The notes under the pieces were generated by a model. The model searched no databases. It saw nothing but the letters and a program-made list of their open reading frames with translations, and had not been told where the DNA came from. Shown here piece after piece: positions 17,684 through 26,125 of a stretch of 64,000 nt of DNA. The stretch spans positions 1 to 64,000 of the forward strand of contig JBCBVV010000027.1 in NCBI GenBank assembly GCA_039817415.1. The letters are read 5' to 3'. Made by a program: the position numbers and the translations under genes. The number at the start of each line of letters is the position of its first letter. The stretch's first letter is position 1. The stretch comes from JALEFZ01 sp039817415. Its GTDB lineage: Bacteria; Bacteroidota; Bacteroidia; J057.

Positions 17684-18388
17684 ATGAATCCTACTCTTAC
17701 CCGATTGTTTTTATGTGTTCTTTGCTTTTGCTCCTGGGCGAAGCTTAATGCACAAAGTGAGCCTATTGACTTCTCTGGAAAAACGATTGGACTTTACATA
17801 ACTGGGAAGAACTTTTTCCTAGATGCGACCTTTGATAACCAATATGTTCAATACCTTCAACAGGGAGATGAGGATAGGTCCTATGCAGGAAGATTGAAGA
17901 CAGAGGTTATGATTAGACTTGGAAGTCAACTAAGTGAGCAACTCAAGGTGGCCTTAGATGCTGATTCTATCGTTTTTATGAATGCAGTCCCAAGTAAAGG
18001 CCGTGCCTTTCAACAGAATTACGATTCCACCCTTCAAAGTATCAGAAGAAAACCCTCAGACCTGAATGACCTAGATTATATCGTCTTTCTGGAAGCATTT
18101 ATCCTGAAGGCAAGGTATCATCGTTCGGTCTATATCAGATCGAATAGAATGATCACCGAAAAAATCCCCATCATGCGCCTCAATATGCGGATGAATGTAA
18201 TCACACCCTCATCTGGAAAGGTCATCAAAACAGATCAAATTTGCTTTGATAAGCAGACTAGCAGAGTTGAAAATCAAATTTTTGACTTCTATAGTAAGAG
18301 TTCTCCTACCGGAAAGTATTTGGCAGATTGCTTTACAGCTTGGCGCCTCCAACAATTGGGCTTTAAGGAGTTTTCGTGTAATCCATGA
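17684..18388 (+). CDS. Exported protein of unknown function
   Basis: A 234-residue protein with a signal peptide ending near KLNAQSEP. The mature part is alpha/beta, with GKTIGLYITGKNFFLD near the start, a helical stretch KTEVMIRLGSQLSEQLKVAL, and strand DYIVFLEAFILKARYHR. No motif I know. It converges with the deformylase-like gene, only 9 bp between stop codons and no hairpin terminator. Confidence 0.72.
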   Translation: MNPTLTRLFLCVLCFCSWAKLNAQSEPIDFSGKTIGLYITGKNFFLDATFDNQYVQYLQQGDEDRSYAGRLKTEVMIRLGSQLSEQLKVALDADSIVFMNAVPSKGRAFQQNYDSTLQSIRRKPSDLNDLDYIVFLEAFILKARYHRSVYIRSNRMITEKIPIMRLNMRMNVITPSSGKVIKTDQICFDKQTSRVENQIFDFYSKSSPTGKYLADCFTAWRLQQLGFKEFSCNP

Positions 18389-18397
18389 TCAGGTATA

Positions 18398-18892
18398 TCA
18401 ATTTACCCATTTGAAATCTAGGCCATTTCGAGCATGGTCTACCGAAAGAATTCCATCTAGGTGATCAAGTTCATGTTGAAGGAGTTCTGCATCATCTCCT
18501 GTAAGCCATTCTTCCTGTAGGTTCCAAGAGGCATCTCGATACGTCAATTGAATGTTCGTATGCCGTCTAAGCTTTACATATAGATTGGGAAAAGACATAC
18601 AGTTGTCCCAGAGCTCCATCATTTCCTGACTCTTGTCTGTAATAACTGGATTATAGTAAACCTTCCATCTTTCATCTTCATACGGTCTGTGAACCACAAA
18701 GCGCTTTAAACAGCCAACTTGTGGAGCAGCGATGGCTCGACCAAATCCGTAGGTATTTCGAAAGGCTTTGATCAGCTCAAACATTTGGGCAACAGTAGAA
18801 GAAAGTTGGGTTAATTCCGTTTCTTTTACTGCCTCACAAATCTGTCTGAGCCGATCATCTCCTAGCAACAAAATGCTGCTCAATTTATTCAT
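18398..18892 (-). CDS. Divergent peptide deformylase
   Basis: A 164-residue protein of the peptide deformylase family, which removes formyl groups from new proteins with a metal bound by one Cys and two His. All three motifs are recognisable but altered: GRAIAAPQVG for motif 1 (usually GxGxAAPQ), CMSF for motif 2 (usually EGCLS; here the residues before Cys are Asp-Asn), and QHELDHLDG for motif 3 (intact HExDH). Metal ligands and the catalytic Glu are thus kept. It is shorter than the usual housekeeping enzyme of the phylum, so it may be a second, specialised copy. 4 bp separate it from the upstream gene (18897). Confidence 0.85.
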   Translation of the reverse strand: MNKLSSILLLGDDRLRQICEAVKETELTQLSSTVAQMFELIKAFRNTYGFGRAIAAPQVGCLKRFVVHRPYEDERWKVYYNPVITDKSQEMMELWDNCMSFPNLYVKLRRHTNIQLTYRDASWNLQEEWLTGDDAELLQHELDHLDGILSVDHARNGLDFKWVN

Positions 18893-18896
18893 CTGG

Positions 18897-20693
18897 CTAA
18901 TTCTTCTGAATCACATAGGTTCCTAGCTGCCCATTCGTCTCAATCCTCAATAGATAAACACCAGCAGCTAATCTTCCCAAATCTAATGAACCAGAAAGCT
19001 CTTTATGCTTTTCCCTGATCATTTCTCTGCCTTGCATATCAAGAACTGTTATAACAGCAGTTCCGATTAGGCTTTCTCCCTCTATAAAGACCATACCTGA
19101 AGTTGGATTAGGATAAAGTCGGATTCCAAAGGGATCCATTTCTTCCAGATTTACGGTGTAACTCAACTCCTGACAAGTTGTATCCTGACATCCAAAATTA
19201 TCGGTTGCTATGAGGCATACCGTGAAGGTCGCACTAGAATCATAGACATGACTTGGATTTTGATCCGTACTGGTATTGCCATCACCAAAATCCCAAAGCC
19301 AACTTACGGCGCTTGCATCTGATTCATCCTTGAAATTAACCGTTTCATTAGGTCGCGTAACACTAAACCCAGCTTCTAATCCACCTAATACATCAAGTTC
19401 AAAGGTATCCAGTATCGCACATCCAGCAGAATCAAAAATAGATATGGTGATCATTCCTGGACCAAGGTCTATTGCATCTTCCGAACGTTGTCCATCAGAC
19501 CAGCCATAAGAAAATGGCGCAAAGCCTCCAGTTAGGGTTAAATCAATCATACCATCATCTATACCTGGACAGTTGGGAGAAGTAATGACGGAACTTAGGC
19601 TCCCTGGTGAGGAAGCTTGGACAGTTCGGGTAACTGTATCTCTACATGCGCCTTCTATGGCAACAAGGGAGATCGTATAAACTCCAGCCGAATCATAGAA
19701 GTAAGAGGCATCCTCCATGGTACTAAAGACTTGTCCATTTGCCAACCATTGGTAGGTAGCAGAGGCATTCGTTCCATTGATGAAGCCAATGGAGTCTCCA
19801 ATACAACTCAGCTCCTCCCCTTTAAGGGTAAAGGCAGCCGTTACGCCATTGCCAACCCCAAGTGTAAAGGTATCTATCGTTACGCAACCAAAGTTATCCG
19901 TTACTTCCACCCAATTCAATCCTGCTCCCCCCACATTCTGATCTTCCATCGTCAAGCCATTTTGCCATACATATGTATAGGGAGAGATTCCTCCACCTGT
20001 TGTCAGTTCAATCAATCCATCAAAGGCTCCTGGACAACTCTCATCGATGAGACTATCAACTGTCAATTCTGGATATCCGCCAGTATTAATGGTCATAGAA
20101 GTTGAATCATAACAGCTGCCATCAAAGACGATCAGTCGAACATCGTAAATTCCCTCAGAAGAGAAGGTATGGGTATAAACTGGTAAGGCTGAGAAAGTCG
20201 AGCCATCAATTTTCCATTCATAGGTTGTAAGGGTATCTACAGCTGCAGTGAAAGTCATGCTGTCTCCTTCGCAAATATTTCCGGTGATATTGCTACTAAA
20301 GCTAGGATCGGCGGGACAACAGCTTGCAATGGTAATAGGTTGTGCACTAGAGGTTACAACCGAGCCATTTTGAAAGTACCTTACTGTTAAGGTATAACTC
20401 CCTGATGGTGCCTGAATTACCTCAGAAATGGAAAATTGAAACAAGGCAGGCAAACAGATCAAAGGCTGAGTTACATCGATATCCACAAAAATATCCGAGC
20501 CAGCAACCGTGTAGGACGAACCATTCAAGATAGAATTTGCACAAGCAAATGTGCAATTAGCTGTAACTGTAAAACTTGAACAGTCCACAGGTGCTGTTGG
20601 GTTTACAAGAACCTGATCTATCCATTGGGAATAGGAATATTGACTAGCCGCCAAAAAGGGGATAATGATCAATAGGCGTAGAATTGATTTCAT
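18897..20693 (-). CDS. PKD/SprB-repeat protein with type A T9SS sorting domain
   Basis: A 598-residue secreted protein. Signal peptide (about 1-22), an N-terminal beta domain rich in Cys, then alternating PKD and SprB-like domains: PKD at about 140-200, SprB-like at about 210-280, PKD at about 285-355, SprB-like at about 365-435, PKD (WLWDFGDGNTSTDQNPSHVY) at about 440-510. The C-terminus (from RLYPNPTSG to the end) is a type A T9SS sorting domain with DMQGREM and GVYLLRIET. Probable surface-anchored or released adhesin. It lies 4 bp from the deformylase gene downstream, so both may share a transcript. Confidence 0.9.
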   Translation of the reverse strand: MKSILRLLIIIPFLAASQYSYSQWIDQVLVNPTAPVDCSSFTVTANCTFACANSILNGSSYTVAGSDIFVDIDVTQPLICLPALFQFSISEVIQAPSGSYTLTVRYFQNGSVVTSSAQPITIASCCPADPSFSSNITGNICEGDSMTFTAAVDTLTTYEWKIDGSTFSALPVYTHTFSSEGIYDVRLIVFDGSCYDSTSMTINTGGYPELTVDSLIDESCPGAFDGLIELTTGGGISPYTYVWQNGLTMEDQNVGGAGLNWVEVTDNFGCVTIDTFTLGVGNGVTAAFTLKGEELSCIGDSIGFINGTNASATYQWLANGQVFSTMEDASYFYDSAGVYTISLVAIEGACRDTVTRTVQASSPGSLSSVITSPNCPGIDDGMIDLTLTGGFAPFSYGWSDGQRSEDAIDLGPGMITISIFDSAGCAILDTFELDVLGGLEAGFSVTRPNETVNFKDESDASAVSWLWDFGDGNTSTDQNPSHVYDSSATFTVCLIATDNFGCQDTTCQELSYTVNLEEMDPFGIRLYPNPTSGMVFIEGESLIGTAVITVLDMQGREMIREKHKELSGSLDLGRLAAGVYLLRIETNGQLGTYVIQKN

Positions 20694-20780
20694 AGGTGGA
20701 AATTAGATGGTTGGAGGAAAACATCTAATAAGTTTCATAAAAATTTACTTCCTACCAAATTTCCGGTATTCCAAAAACAG

Positions 20781-20816
20781 AAGTAAGCCATTCTGATTGC
20801 TCGGAATGGCTTACTT
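20781..20816 (-). terminator. Hairpin terminator downstream of valS
   Basis: Perfect 13-bp stem AAGTAAGCCATTC (20781-20793) with GAATGGCTTACTT (20804-20816), 10-base loop. On the minus strand a T run follows after three bases (CTGTTTTT). It lies between the palindromic repeat element and the start of the PKD protein gene, so it should stop valS transcripts. Confidence 0.85.
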
Positions 20817-20837
20817 ATCCAAATTATATTTTCTATA

Positions 20838-20978
20838 AGAGACTGTTTAGGTTGATCATGTTTAGTTCTGAGGCAGTATTTTTTTTGAGCTTTAGTCGGG
20901 CTAAAGGGAGAAAAAAATGCAAACTCAGGTACTTGAAAGACAGCTGTAAACAAGAAGAATACATCTTAAACAGTCTCT
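20838..20978. repeat. 141-bp palindromic repeat with 12-bp terminal inverted repeats (MITE-like)
   Basis: Ends AGAGACTGTTTA (20838-20849) and TAAACAGTCTCT (20967-20978) are perfect inverted repeats. Inside, further arms pair in nested order: TGTTTA (20859-20864) with TAAACA (20947-20952), CTGAG (20868-20872) with CTCAG (20924-20928), GCA with TGC, a T8 run with an A7 run, and CTTTAG (20890-20895) with CTAAAG (20901-20906) around loop TCGGG. So nearly the whole element can fold into one imperfect hairpin. It encodes nothing convincing. Its right end is 4 bp from the valS stop codon. A partial second copy is at 1-56. I read it as a miniature inverted-repeat element or a repeated 3'-end RNA structure. 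Confidence 0.8.
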
Positions 20979-20982
20979 CTGT

Positions 20983-23613
20983 CTAGCCTAATTCGGCCAA
21001 GCTATTTCTCAAAACTTCAAGCCGCTCTTCCGCATCAGCTTGCTTTTTCTTTTCAAGGGCAACGACCTTTTCGGGAGCATTGTTAACGAAACGCTCATTG
21101 GCCAGCTTTTTCTGAACCTTGGTCAAGAAACCCTCCTGATACTCAATCTCTTTGATGATCTTTTCCTTTTCAGCTTCAATGTCTACACCTGTCAAAGGAA
21201 TGAAGAATTCATGCGTTTGAACACGAAGTGAACCTGCACCATCAACCTTCTCTTCCACGAAGTCATAGGTAGAGGTATTCAGAAGTTTGGCTAAGATAGG
21301 CTCATACTTTTCAAACACCTTTTTATCGGCAGTCTTGATAAATAGCTCAATTGGCTCTTTAGGAGAGATCTGCTTAGAGGCGCGGAAGTTTCTAACCCCC
21401 GTTATAACCTCTTTTACCAATTCAAAGTCAGTCAATGACTTGGAACGAGATTTTTTAAAGGCAGGAATCTGCGCCAAACATATAAAGTCTCCTTCCTCCC
21501 TTTCTTCTAATAAGTGGTACAATTCCTCCGTTAGGAAGGGCATGAAAGGATGCAGAATCATCATCAACTTCTCGAACAACTCATTGGTCTTCTCCAAAGT
21601 CTCACGAGGAATTGGATCCCCGTAATCCGGCTTGATTGCCTCTAAGAACCAAGAACAAAAGTCTGTCCAAATCAGGTTGTAAATGGTTTTGATCGCTTCT
21701 GACAACTTGAAAGTCTCAAAATATTTATCAATTTCAACCCCAACCTCTGAGATTTTAGCCTCCATCCAAGTCAAGGCTAGCTTCTCTCTCTTAGAGGATT
21801 TCTTATCGGTAGTTTCCCAAGATTTGATCAACCTGAAGGCATTCCAGATTTTGTTCGCGAAGAACATTCCTTGGTCAACTTGTGATTCATCAAACAAGAG
21901 GTCGTTCCCTGCAGGTGATGAAAAGAGCATGCCCATTCTTACGCTATCTGCTCCTTTTTCAGCCATCATCTCAAGCGGATCGGGAGAGTTTCCAAGAGAC
22001 TTGGACATCTTCCTGCGTTGCTTATCGCGTACGATTCCCGTTAAGTAAACGTGCTTAAAGGGACGCTCATCCATGTACTCAAAACCAGCAATGATCATTC
22101 TAGCAACCCAAAAAAACAGAATCTCCGGAGCTGTAACCAATACCTGAGTTGGATAGTAATATTCAATGTCTTTATTCCCTGCTTGAGTTAGGCCATTGAA
22201 AACCGAAATCGGCCACAACCACGAACTCGCCCAGGTATCCAATACGTCTTCATCCTGGATAAGGTCCTTGGCAGTCAGCTTGGCATTTCCTGTTTTCTTT
22301 TTCGCCTTTTCGAGGGCTTCTTCAGCATTGATCGCAACAACGTGTTCCTCGGTATCCTTAATGTAATAGGCTGGAATCTGGTGCCCCCACCATAGTTGTC
22401 GGGACAAACACCAATCCTTTACATTCTCCATCCAATGGCGATATGTATTGATAAACTTACCAGGAATTAACTCAACATCCCCAGAATTAACAGCTTCTAA
22501 GGCTGGTCCAGCCACCTTCTTCATGTCAAGCCACCACTGGAGAGACAGGCGTGGTTCAATGACGGCATCTGTTCGTTCAGAATGACCAACAGAATTCTTA
22601 TAAGGCTCCTTGGCAACCAAGTAGCCAGCCGCATCAAGATCTTTTGCAATCTGCTTCCTTACGGCAAAACGGTCCATCCCAACATAAACGGGCATATCAT
22701 CTGAGATGGTTCCATCTGCATTCAGACAGCCAACTACCTCAAGATTATGTCGAATCCCAATTTCATAGTCATTGACATCGTGAGCAGGCGTTACCTTCAG
22801 GGCACCTGTTCCAAATTCCATTTCTACATAGTCATCCAAAATCAATGGAACCTCACGATTAACAATGGGTATTTTGATCTTTTTACCGTGCAGGTGCTTG
22901 TATCGCTCATCCTCAGGATGAACTGCAACGGCTGTATCTGCGATAATGGTTTCAGGACGTGTGGTGGCAATGGTGATGTATTCACCCTCCATCCCTACAA
23001 TAGGATAGCGAACATGGTACAGTAGGCCATCCTTGTCCTTGAAAATCACCTCTTCATCAGACAAAGCTGTTTGAGCAACAGGATCCCAGTTTACCATGCG
23101 ATTGGCACGGTAGATATATCCCTTGTCATATAGGTCTACAAATACCTTTAAAACGGACTCAGAATATTCAGGGTCCATGGTAAAAGCCGTACGATCCCAA
23201 TCACAGCTTGCACCTAGTTTACGAAGCTGCTTCAGAATAATTCCTCCATATTTATCCTTCCAGTCAAAGGCATGCTTTAGGAATTCATCTCTGCTTAGGT
23301 CAGATTTTTTAATTCCTTGTTCGCGTAGCATACGTACTACCTTGGCCTCGGTAGCAATAGAAGCATGGTCAGTACCTGGGACCCAACAAGCATTGTAGCC
23401 TGTCATTCTGGCCCTACGGATTAAGACATCCTGAATGGTATTATTCAGCATGTGTCCCATGTGTAGGACACCAGTTACATTCGGAGGAGGGATGACGATC
23501 GTAAAGGGTTCTCTGTCGTCAGGAGTGGATTTGAATACCTTGGCATCAATCCATGCCTGGTACCACTTGTCTTCAATGTCTTTGGGTGAATATTTGTTAG
23601 CAATCTCCATCAT
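20983..23613 (-). CDS. valS: Valyl-tRNA synthetase
   Basis: An about 876-residue class I synthetase that charges tRNA-Val. HIGH signature as HMGH in PPNVTGVLHMGHMLN near the N-terminus, the connective editing domain (TTRPETIIADTAVAVHP), KMSKS in RRKMSKSLGNSPDP, an anticodon-binding domain and a C-terminal coiled-coil arm (from about LTGVDIEAEKEKIIKEIEYQE). The start is the ATG at 23613 or 23610. An upstream in-frame TTG at 23631 would extend it by six residues, but a promoter -7 element overlaps that codon. The gene looks monocistronic, with the repeat element and a terminator behind it. Confidence 0.97.
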   Translation of the reverse strand: MMEIANKYSPKDIEDKWYQAWIDAKVFKSTPDDREPFTIVIPPPNVTGVLHMGHMLNNTIQDVLIRRARMTGYNACWVPGTDHASIATEAKVVRMLREQGIKKSDLSRDEFLKHAFDWKDKYGGIILKQLRKLGASCDWDRTAFTMDPEYSESVLKVFVDLYDKGYIYRANRMVNWDPVAQTALSDEEVIFKDKDGLLYHVRYPIVGMEGEYITIATTRPETIIADTAVAVHPEDERYKHLHGKKIKIPIVNREVPLILDDYVEMEFGTGALKVTPAHDVNDYEIGIRHNLEVVGCLNADGTISDDMPVYVGMDRFAVRKQIAKDLDAAGYLVAKEPYKNSVGHSERTDAVIEPRLSLQWWLDMKKVAGPALEAVNSGDVELIPGKFINTYRHWMENVKDWCLSRQLWWGHQIPAYYIKDTEEHVVAINAEEALEKAKKKTGNAKLTAKDLIQDEDVLDTWASSWLWPISVFNGLTQAGNKDIEYYYPTQVLVTAPEILFFWVARMIIAGFEYMDERPFKHVYLTGIVRDKQRRKMSKSLGNSPDPLEMMAEKGADSVRMGMLFSSPAGNDLLFDESQVDQGMFFANKIWNAFRLIKSWETTDKKSSKREKLALTWMEAKISEVGVEIDKYFETFKLSEAIKTIYNLIWTDFCSWFLEAIKPDYGDPIPRETLEKTNELFEKLMMILHPFMPFLTEELYHLLEEREEGDFICLAQIPAFKKSRSKSLTDFELVKEVITGVRNFRASKQISPKEPIELFIKTADKKVFEKYEPILAKLLNTSTYDFVEEKVDGAGSLRVQTHEFFIPLTGVDIEAEKEKIIKEIEYQEGFLTKVQKKLANERFVNNAPEKVVALEKKKQADAEERLEVLRNSLAELG

Positions 23614-23628
23614 TTGGCCAATTTGAGG

Positions 23629-23636
23629 CAAATTTA
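23629..23636 (-). promoter_or_regulatory. Candidate -7 element of valS promoter
   Basis: On the minus strand this is TAAATTTG, an exact TAnnTTTG match 15 bp before the ATG at 23613. About 20 bp further upstream there is CTG in place of TTG. If used, the valS leader is very short. Confidence 0.4.
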
Positions 23637-23966
23637 CACCAATTGAGGGGATATGCCAGCCCCGAAAGAAGATATATCTTTACGGTTCTGCAACCTGCGA
23701 AACTTTGCCGGGTTTCGACTGAGAGTGGAGTTGCTTGAGTTGTACGAAAGAAGGGAAAAGACGTTGTCCAGATGGGCGTAGATGGAAGAAAAGCGGTGCA
23801 GGATATGCGAAGAGCTTACGTAAAATAAACATATGGGATCACATGGCCATCTAGCTAATGTGTAAACAATGTGCGGATGGATGACTTTAGCTTTCAATCA
23901 GGGTAAAATTTTTCTGCTACATTTTTATTTCGAAATTGGCGTCCCTAAGGGTAGAATAGTTACAAC
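23637..23966. other. Noncoding region between valS and oxidoreductase gene
   Basis: About 330 bp between divergent genes. The middle (about 23670-23830) is less AT-rich than most intergenic DNA here and contains several short purine-rich stretches, yet I see no credible coding frame, tRNA or known RNA. It must hold the promoter of the gene at 23967 and may hide a small RNA or gene remnant. Confidence 0.5.
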
Positions 23967-24950
23967 ATGATCAAAATAGGGGTTTTAGGAGCAGGACATT
24001 TGGGGAAAATCCATATCCGTTTGCTCAAAAGTATTCCAGCATTCCATCTGGTAGGCTTTTTTGACATCGATCCACAAACAAGCGAACAAGTATCTTCCGA
24101 GTTTGGGGTGAAGGCATTTGACTCAATGGATCAGCTTATAGAGGTGGTTGATGCTTTAGATATTGTCGTTCCTACTGTCAACCATTTTGAATGTGCCCTA
24201 AAGGCTATCAATCAAGGAAAGCACCTCTTCATTGAAAAACCCATCAGCCATACGCTAGAAGAAAGTGAAATCCTGGTCAGCCAAATAAGCTCAACCCCTC
24301 TCATTGGACAAGTGGGTCATGTTGAGCGGTTTAACCCTGCCTTTCTTGCCCTCGAAGATAAGCAACTCAATCCTATGTTTATAGAAGGCCATCGTCTAGC
24401 CCAATACAATCCCAGAGGAACTGATGTATCAGTTGTGCTAGACTTGATGATTCACGACTTAGACATTCTTTTAAGCCTGATCAAGGAACCTGTCAAACAC
24501 CTTTCTGCTTCTGGAGTAGCCGTCGTTAGCGACAGTCCTGACATTGCCAATGCACGTATTGAATTTGAAAATGGAGCAGTTGCCAACTTAACAGCCTCTC
24601 GGATATCCATGAAGAACATGAGAAAACTTAGGCTCTTCCAAAAAGATGCTTATCACTCTGTGGATTTTCTTAAGAAAAAGGCGGAGTCCTATCAAATGAC
24701 GAATCTTCCACAAGAAGGGGTTGCATTCCCCCCTATTCCGGTAGAGAAAAATGGAGAAGTTCGTTACCTGCAAATTGATCAGCCTCATATCTCAGAGATA
24801 AATGCTATCAAAATGGAGCTTGAAGAATTCGCACAAGCGATTGAGGGAAAGAGAAAGGTGCGTGTCAGTTTAAAGGCTGGACATCAGGCATTGGAATTGG
24901 CCCACAAGATTCTGGATGAGATTGATTTGAGAAAAAGCCTGATGGCCTAG
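23967..24950 (+). CDS. Gfo/Idh/MocA family oxidoreductase
   Basis: A 327-residue NAD(P)-dependent sugar-type dehydrogenase. N-terminal Rossmann fold with GVLGAGHLGKIHIR (GxGxxG) and an acidic residue in FFDIDP at the end of the second strand, which favours NAD. The EKPIS motif supplies the family's catalytic Lys. The C-terminal half has the usual beta-sheet with DLMIHDLDILLSL (His in the active-site region). Similar proteins act on UDP-GlcNAc-type nucleotide sugars in lipid A or glycan synthesis, but the substrate cannot be read from the sequence. Monocistronic, with a strong terminator behind. Confidence 0.9.
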   Translation: MIKIGVLGAGHLGKIHIRLLKSIPAFHLVGFFDIDPQTSEQVSSEFGVKAFDSMDQLIEVVDALDIVVPTVNHFECALKAINQGKHLFIEKPISHTLEESEILVSQISSTPLIGQVGHVERFNPAFLALEDKQLNPMFIEGHRLAQYNPRGTDVSVVLDLMIHDLDILLSLIKEPVKHLSASGVAVVSDSPDIANARIEFENGAVANLTASRISMKNMRKLRLFQKDAYHSVDFLKKKAESYQMTNLPQEGVAFPPIPVEKNGEVRYLQIDQPHISEINAIKMELEEFAQAIEGKRKVRVSLKAGHQALELAHKILDEIDLRKSLMA

Positions 24951-24981
24951 TGGCATACTTTTCAATCTAGCTAAAAAGAAT

Positions 24982-25009
24982 AAAGGCTATCCTTGTGTGG
25001 ATAGCCTTT
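24982..25009. terminator. Bidirectional terminator
   Basis: Perfect 11-bp stem AAAGGCTATCC (24982-24992) with GGATAGCCTTT (24999-25009), loop TTGTGT, T-rich on both strands. It separates the convergent oxidoreductase gene and sigma/anti-sigma operon. Confidence 0.9.
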
Positions 25010-25035
25010 TATGCTCATGCTCGAAGTGTTACCGT

Positions 25036-25533
25036 TTATTGATCTTCACTCATCAGAATTTCGATTCTAGAACGAATTTCTTCCAGACTTTGATCTATTT
25101 GACTTCCTTCCCAGTCCAACATCAGATCTTCATCTTGAAAAGTCTGAGCCACATTGTTGTGATCAGGGCTGATGTTTTGGGATCTCCTGATTTTGTAGAC
25201 AGAACTAGTTACGCCTACCATAAGGAATATAGCCATGGCTACTGTAAGAAGTTTATGAAGCTTAACCCCTAAGAAGGTAGAGTTATCTTCTTGAGCTTTC
25301 TCCTGCACATCGTCTTTTGAGCTTTCTACAAAAGCCATGATGTTGTCAAGAGACTCTTGAGAAGGTAGAACCTCAGCCTCTTTAAGCTGAGCTACAGTCT
25401 CATCTACTTCTTCGTATGTATCCCAAAGTTCATCATCCGAACAGAGATCTGTCAGAAAGGAATCTGCCTCTGTTTGTTTCATTTCGTCAAAGACGAATCT
25501 GATGATATCTTTTTCTTTATTTCGTTTCTTCAT
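25036..25533 (-). CDS. Putative membrane anti-sigma factor
   Basis: A 165-residue protein with a soluble acidic N-terminal half (about 1-90), one membrane helix (LLTVAMAIFLMVGVTSSVY, about 95-115) and an acidic C-terminal tail outside the cytoplasm. It lacks the zinc-type HxxxCxxC motif of classic anti-sigma domains. The call rests on the layout and on its position: its start overlaps the end of the ECF sigma gene by 17 bp, the typical sigma/anti-sigma arrangement. It could instead be an unrelated single-pass protein. Confidence 0.65.
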   Translation of the reverse strand: MKKRNKEKDIIRFVFDEMKQTEADSFLTDLCSDDELWDTYEEVDETVAQLKEAEVLPSQESLDNIMAFVESSKDDVQEKAQEDNSTFLGVKLHKLLTVAMAIFLMVGVTSSVYKIRRSQNISPDHNNVAQTFQDEDLMLDWEGSQIDQSLEEIRSRIEILMSEDQ

Positions 25534-26125
25534 AAGCCCGGGACTTTTCAGACTCTCCGGCGAGTTTTTTCAGATTGAGAAGCGCATAACGCATTCTTCC
25601 CAGTGCCGTGTTGATGCTAACATCAGTAATGTCTGCAATTTCCTTAAAGCTTAGCTCCCCGTAAGTACGCATAACCAAAACTTCGCGCTGCTTATCAGGT
25701 AGCTGCTGTATTAGCTTACGAATATAACGAGCATTTTCGTCTTTTATTATCTTTTCTTCTGAGCTGGCTTCAGAGCGTTGCACAGAGTTAAAGATATCAT
25801 AATCATCGGATTCGTTCTGAATGGGATTTCTTTGGACCTTGCGGAAATGGTCAATAGCGAGGTTTCGTGCGATTCTGACAACCCATGGAAGGAATTTACC
25901 TTCTTCATTGTATTTGCCGCTGCGAATCATACGCACAACTTTGATCATGACTTCCTGAAATAGATCTTCAGCAACTTCACGATCTTTCACAATTAAGTAA
26001 ATGGTAGTGAATACTTTGCCTTTGTAGCGGTTTAGCAGTTCGTTGAAACAACGATCGTTTCCTGCCATAAAAGCTTTGATGAGGTCTTTGTCTTGTGTTT
26101 TGTTGTTCATGAGGGGATTTTCCAT
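25517..26125 (-). CDS. ECF-type RNA polymerase sigma factor
   Basis: A 202-residue sigma-70 family factor with region 2 (VAEDLFQEVMIKV, FLPWVVRIARNLAIDHFRK) and region 4 (LPDKQREVLVMRTYGELSFKEIADITDVSINTALGRMRYAL). No region 3 or 1, so group 4 (ECF). The start at 26125 gives MENPLMNNKTQ; a second ATG six codons on is equally possible. The downstream overlapping gene is a candidate anti-sigma factor. Its regulon cannot be told from this window. Confidence 0.93.
   Translation of the reverse strand: MENPLMNNKTQDKDLIKAFMAGNDRCFNELLNRYKGKVFTTIYLIVKDREVAEDLFQEVMIKVVRMIRSGKYNEEGKFLPWVVRIARNLAIDHFRKVQRNPIQNESDDYDIFNSVQRSEASSEEKIIKDENARYIRKLIQQLPDKQREVLVMRTYGELSFKEIADITDVSINTALGRMRYALLNLKKLAGESEKSRAYEETK

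Noticed and set aside
20735..20953. A 72-codon minus-strand frame inside the repeat element and terminator
   Set aside because: It runs across a hairpin terminator and the palindromic repeat, has no family features and a composition set by the repeat.
23634..23897. An 87-codon frame upstream of valS
   Set aside because: Starts without an ATG context, no recognisable features, overlaps the probable valS promoter.
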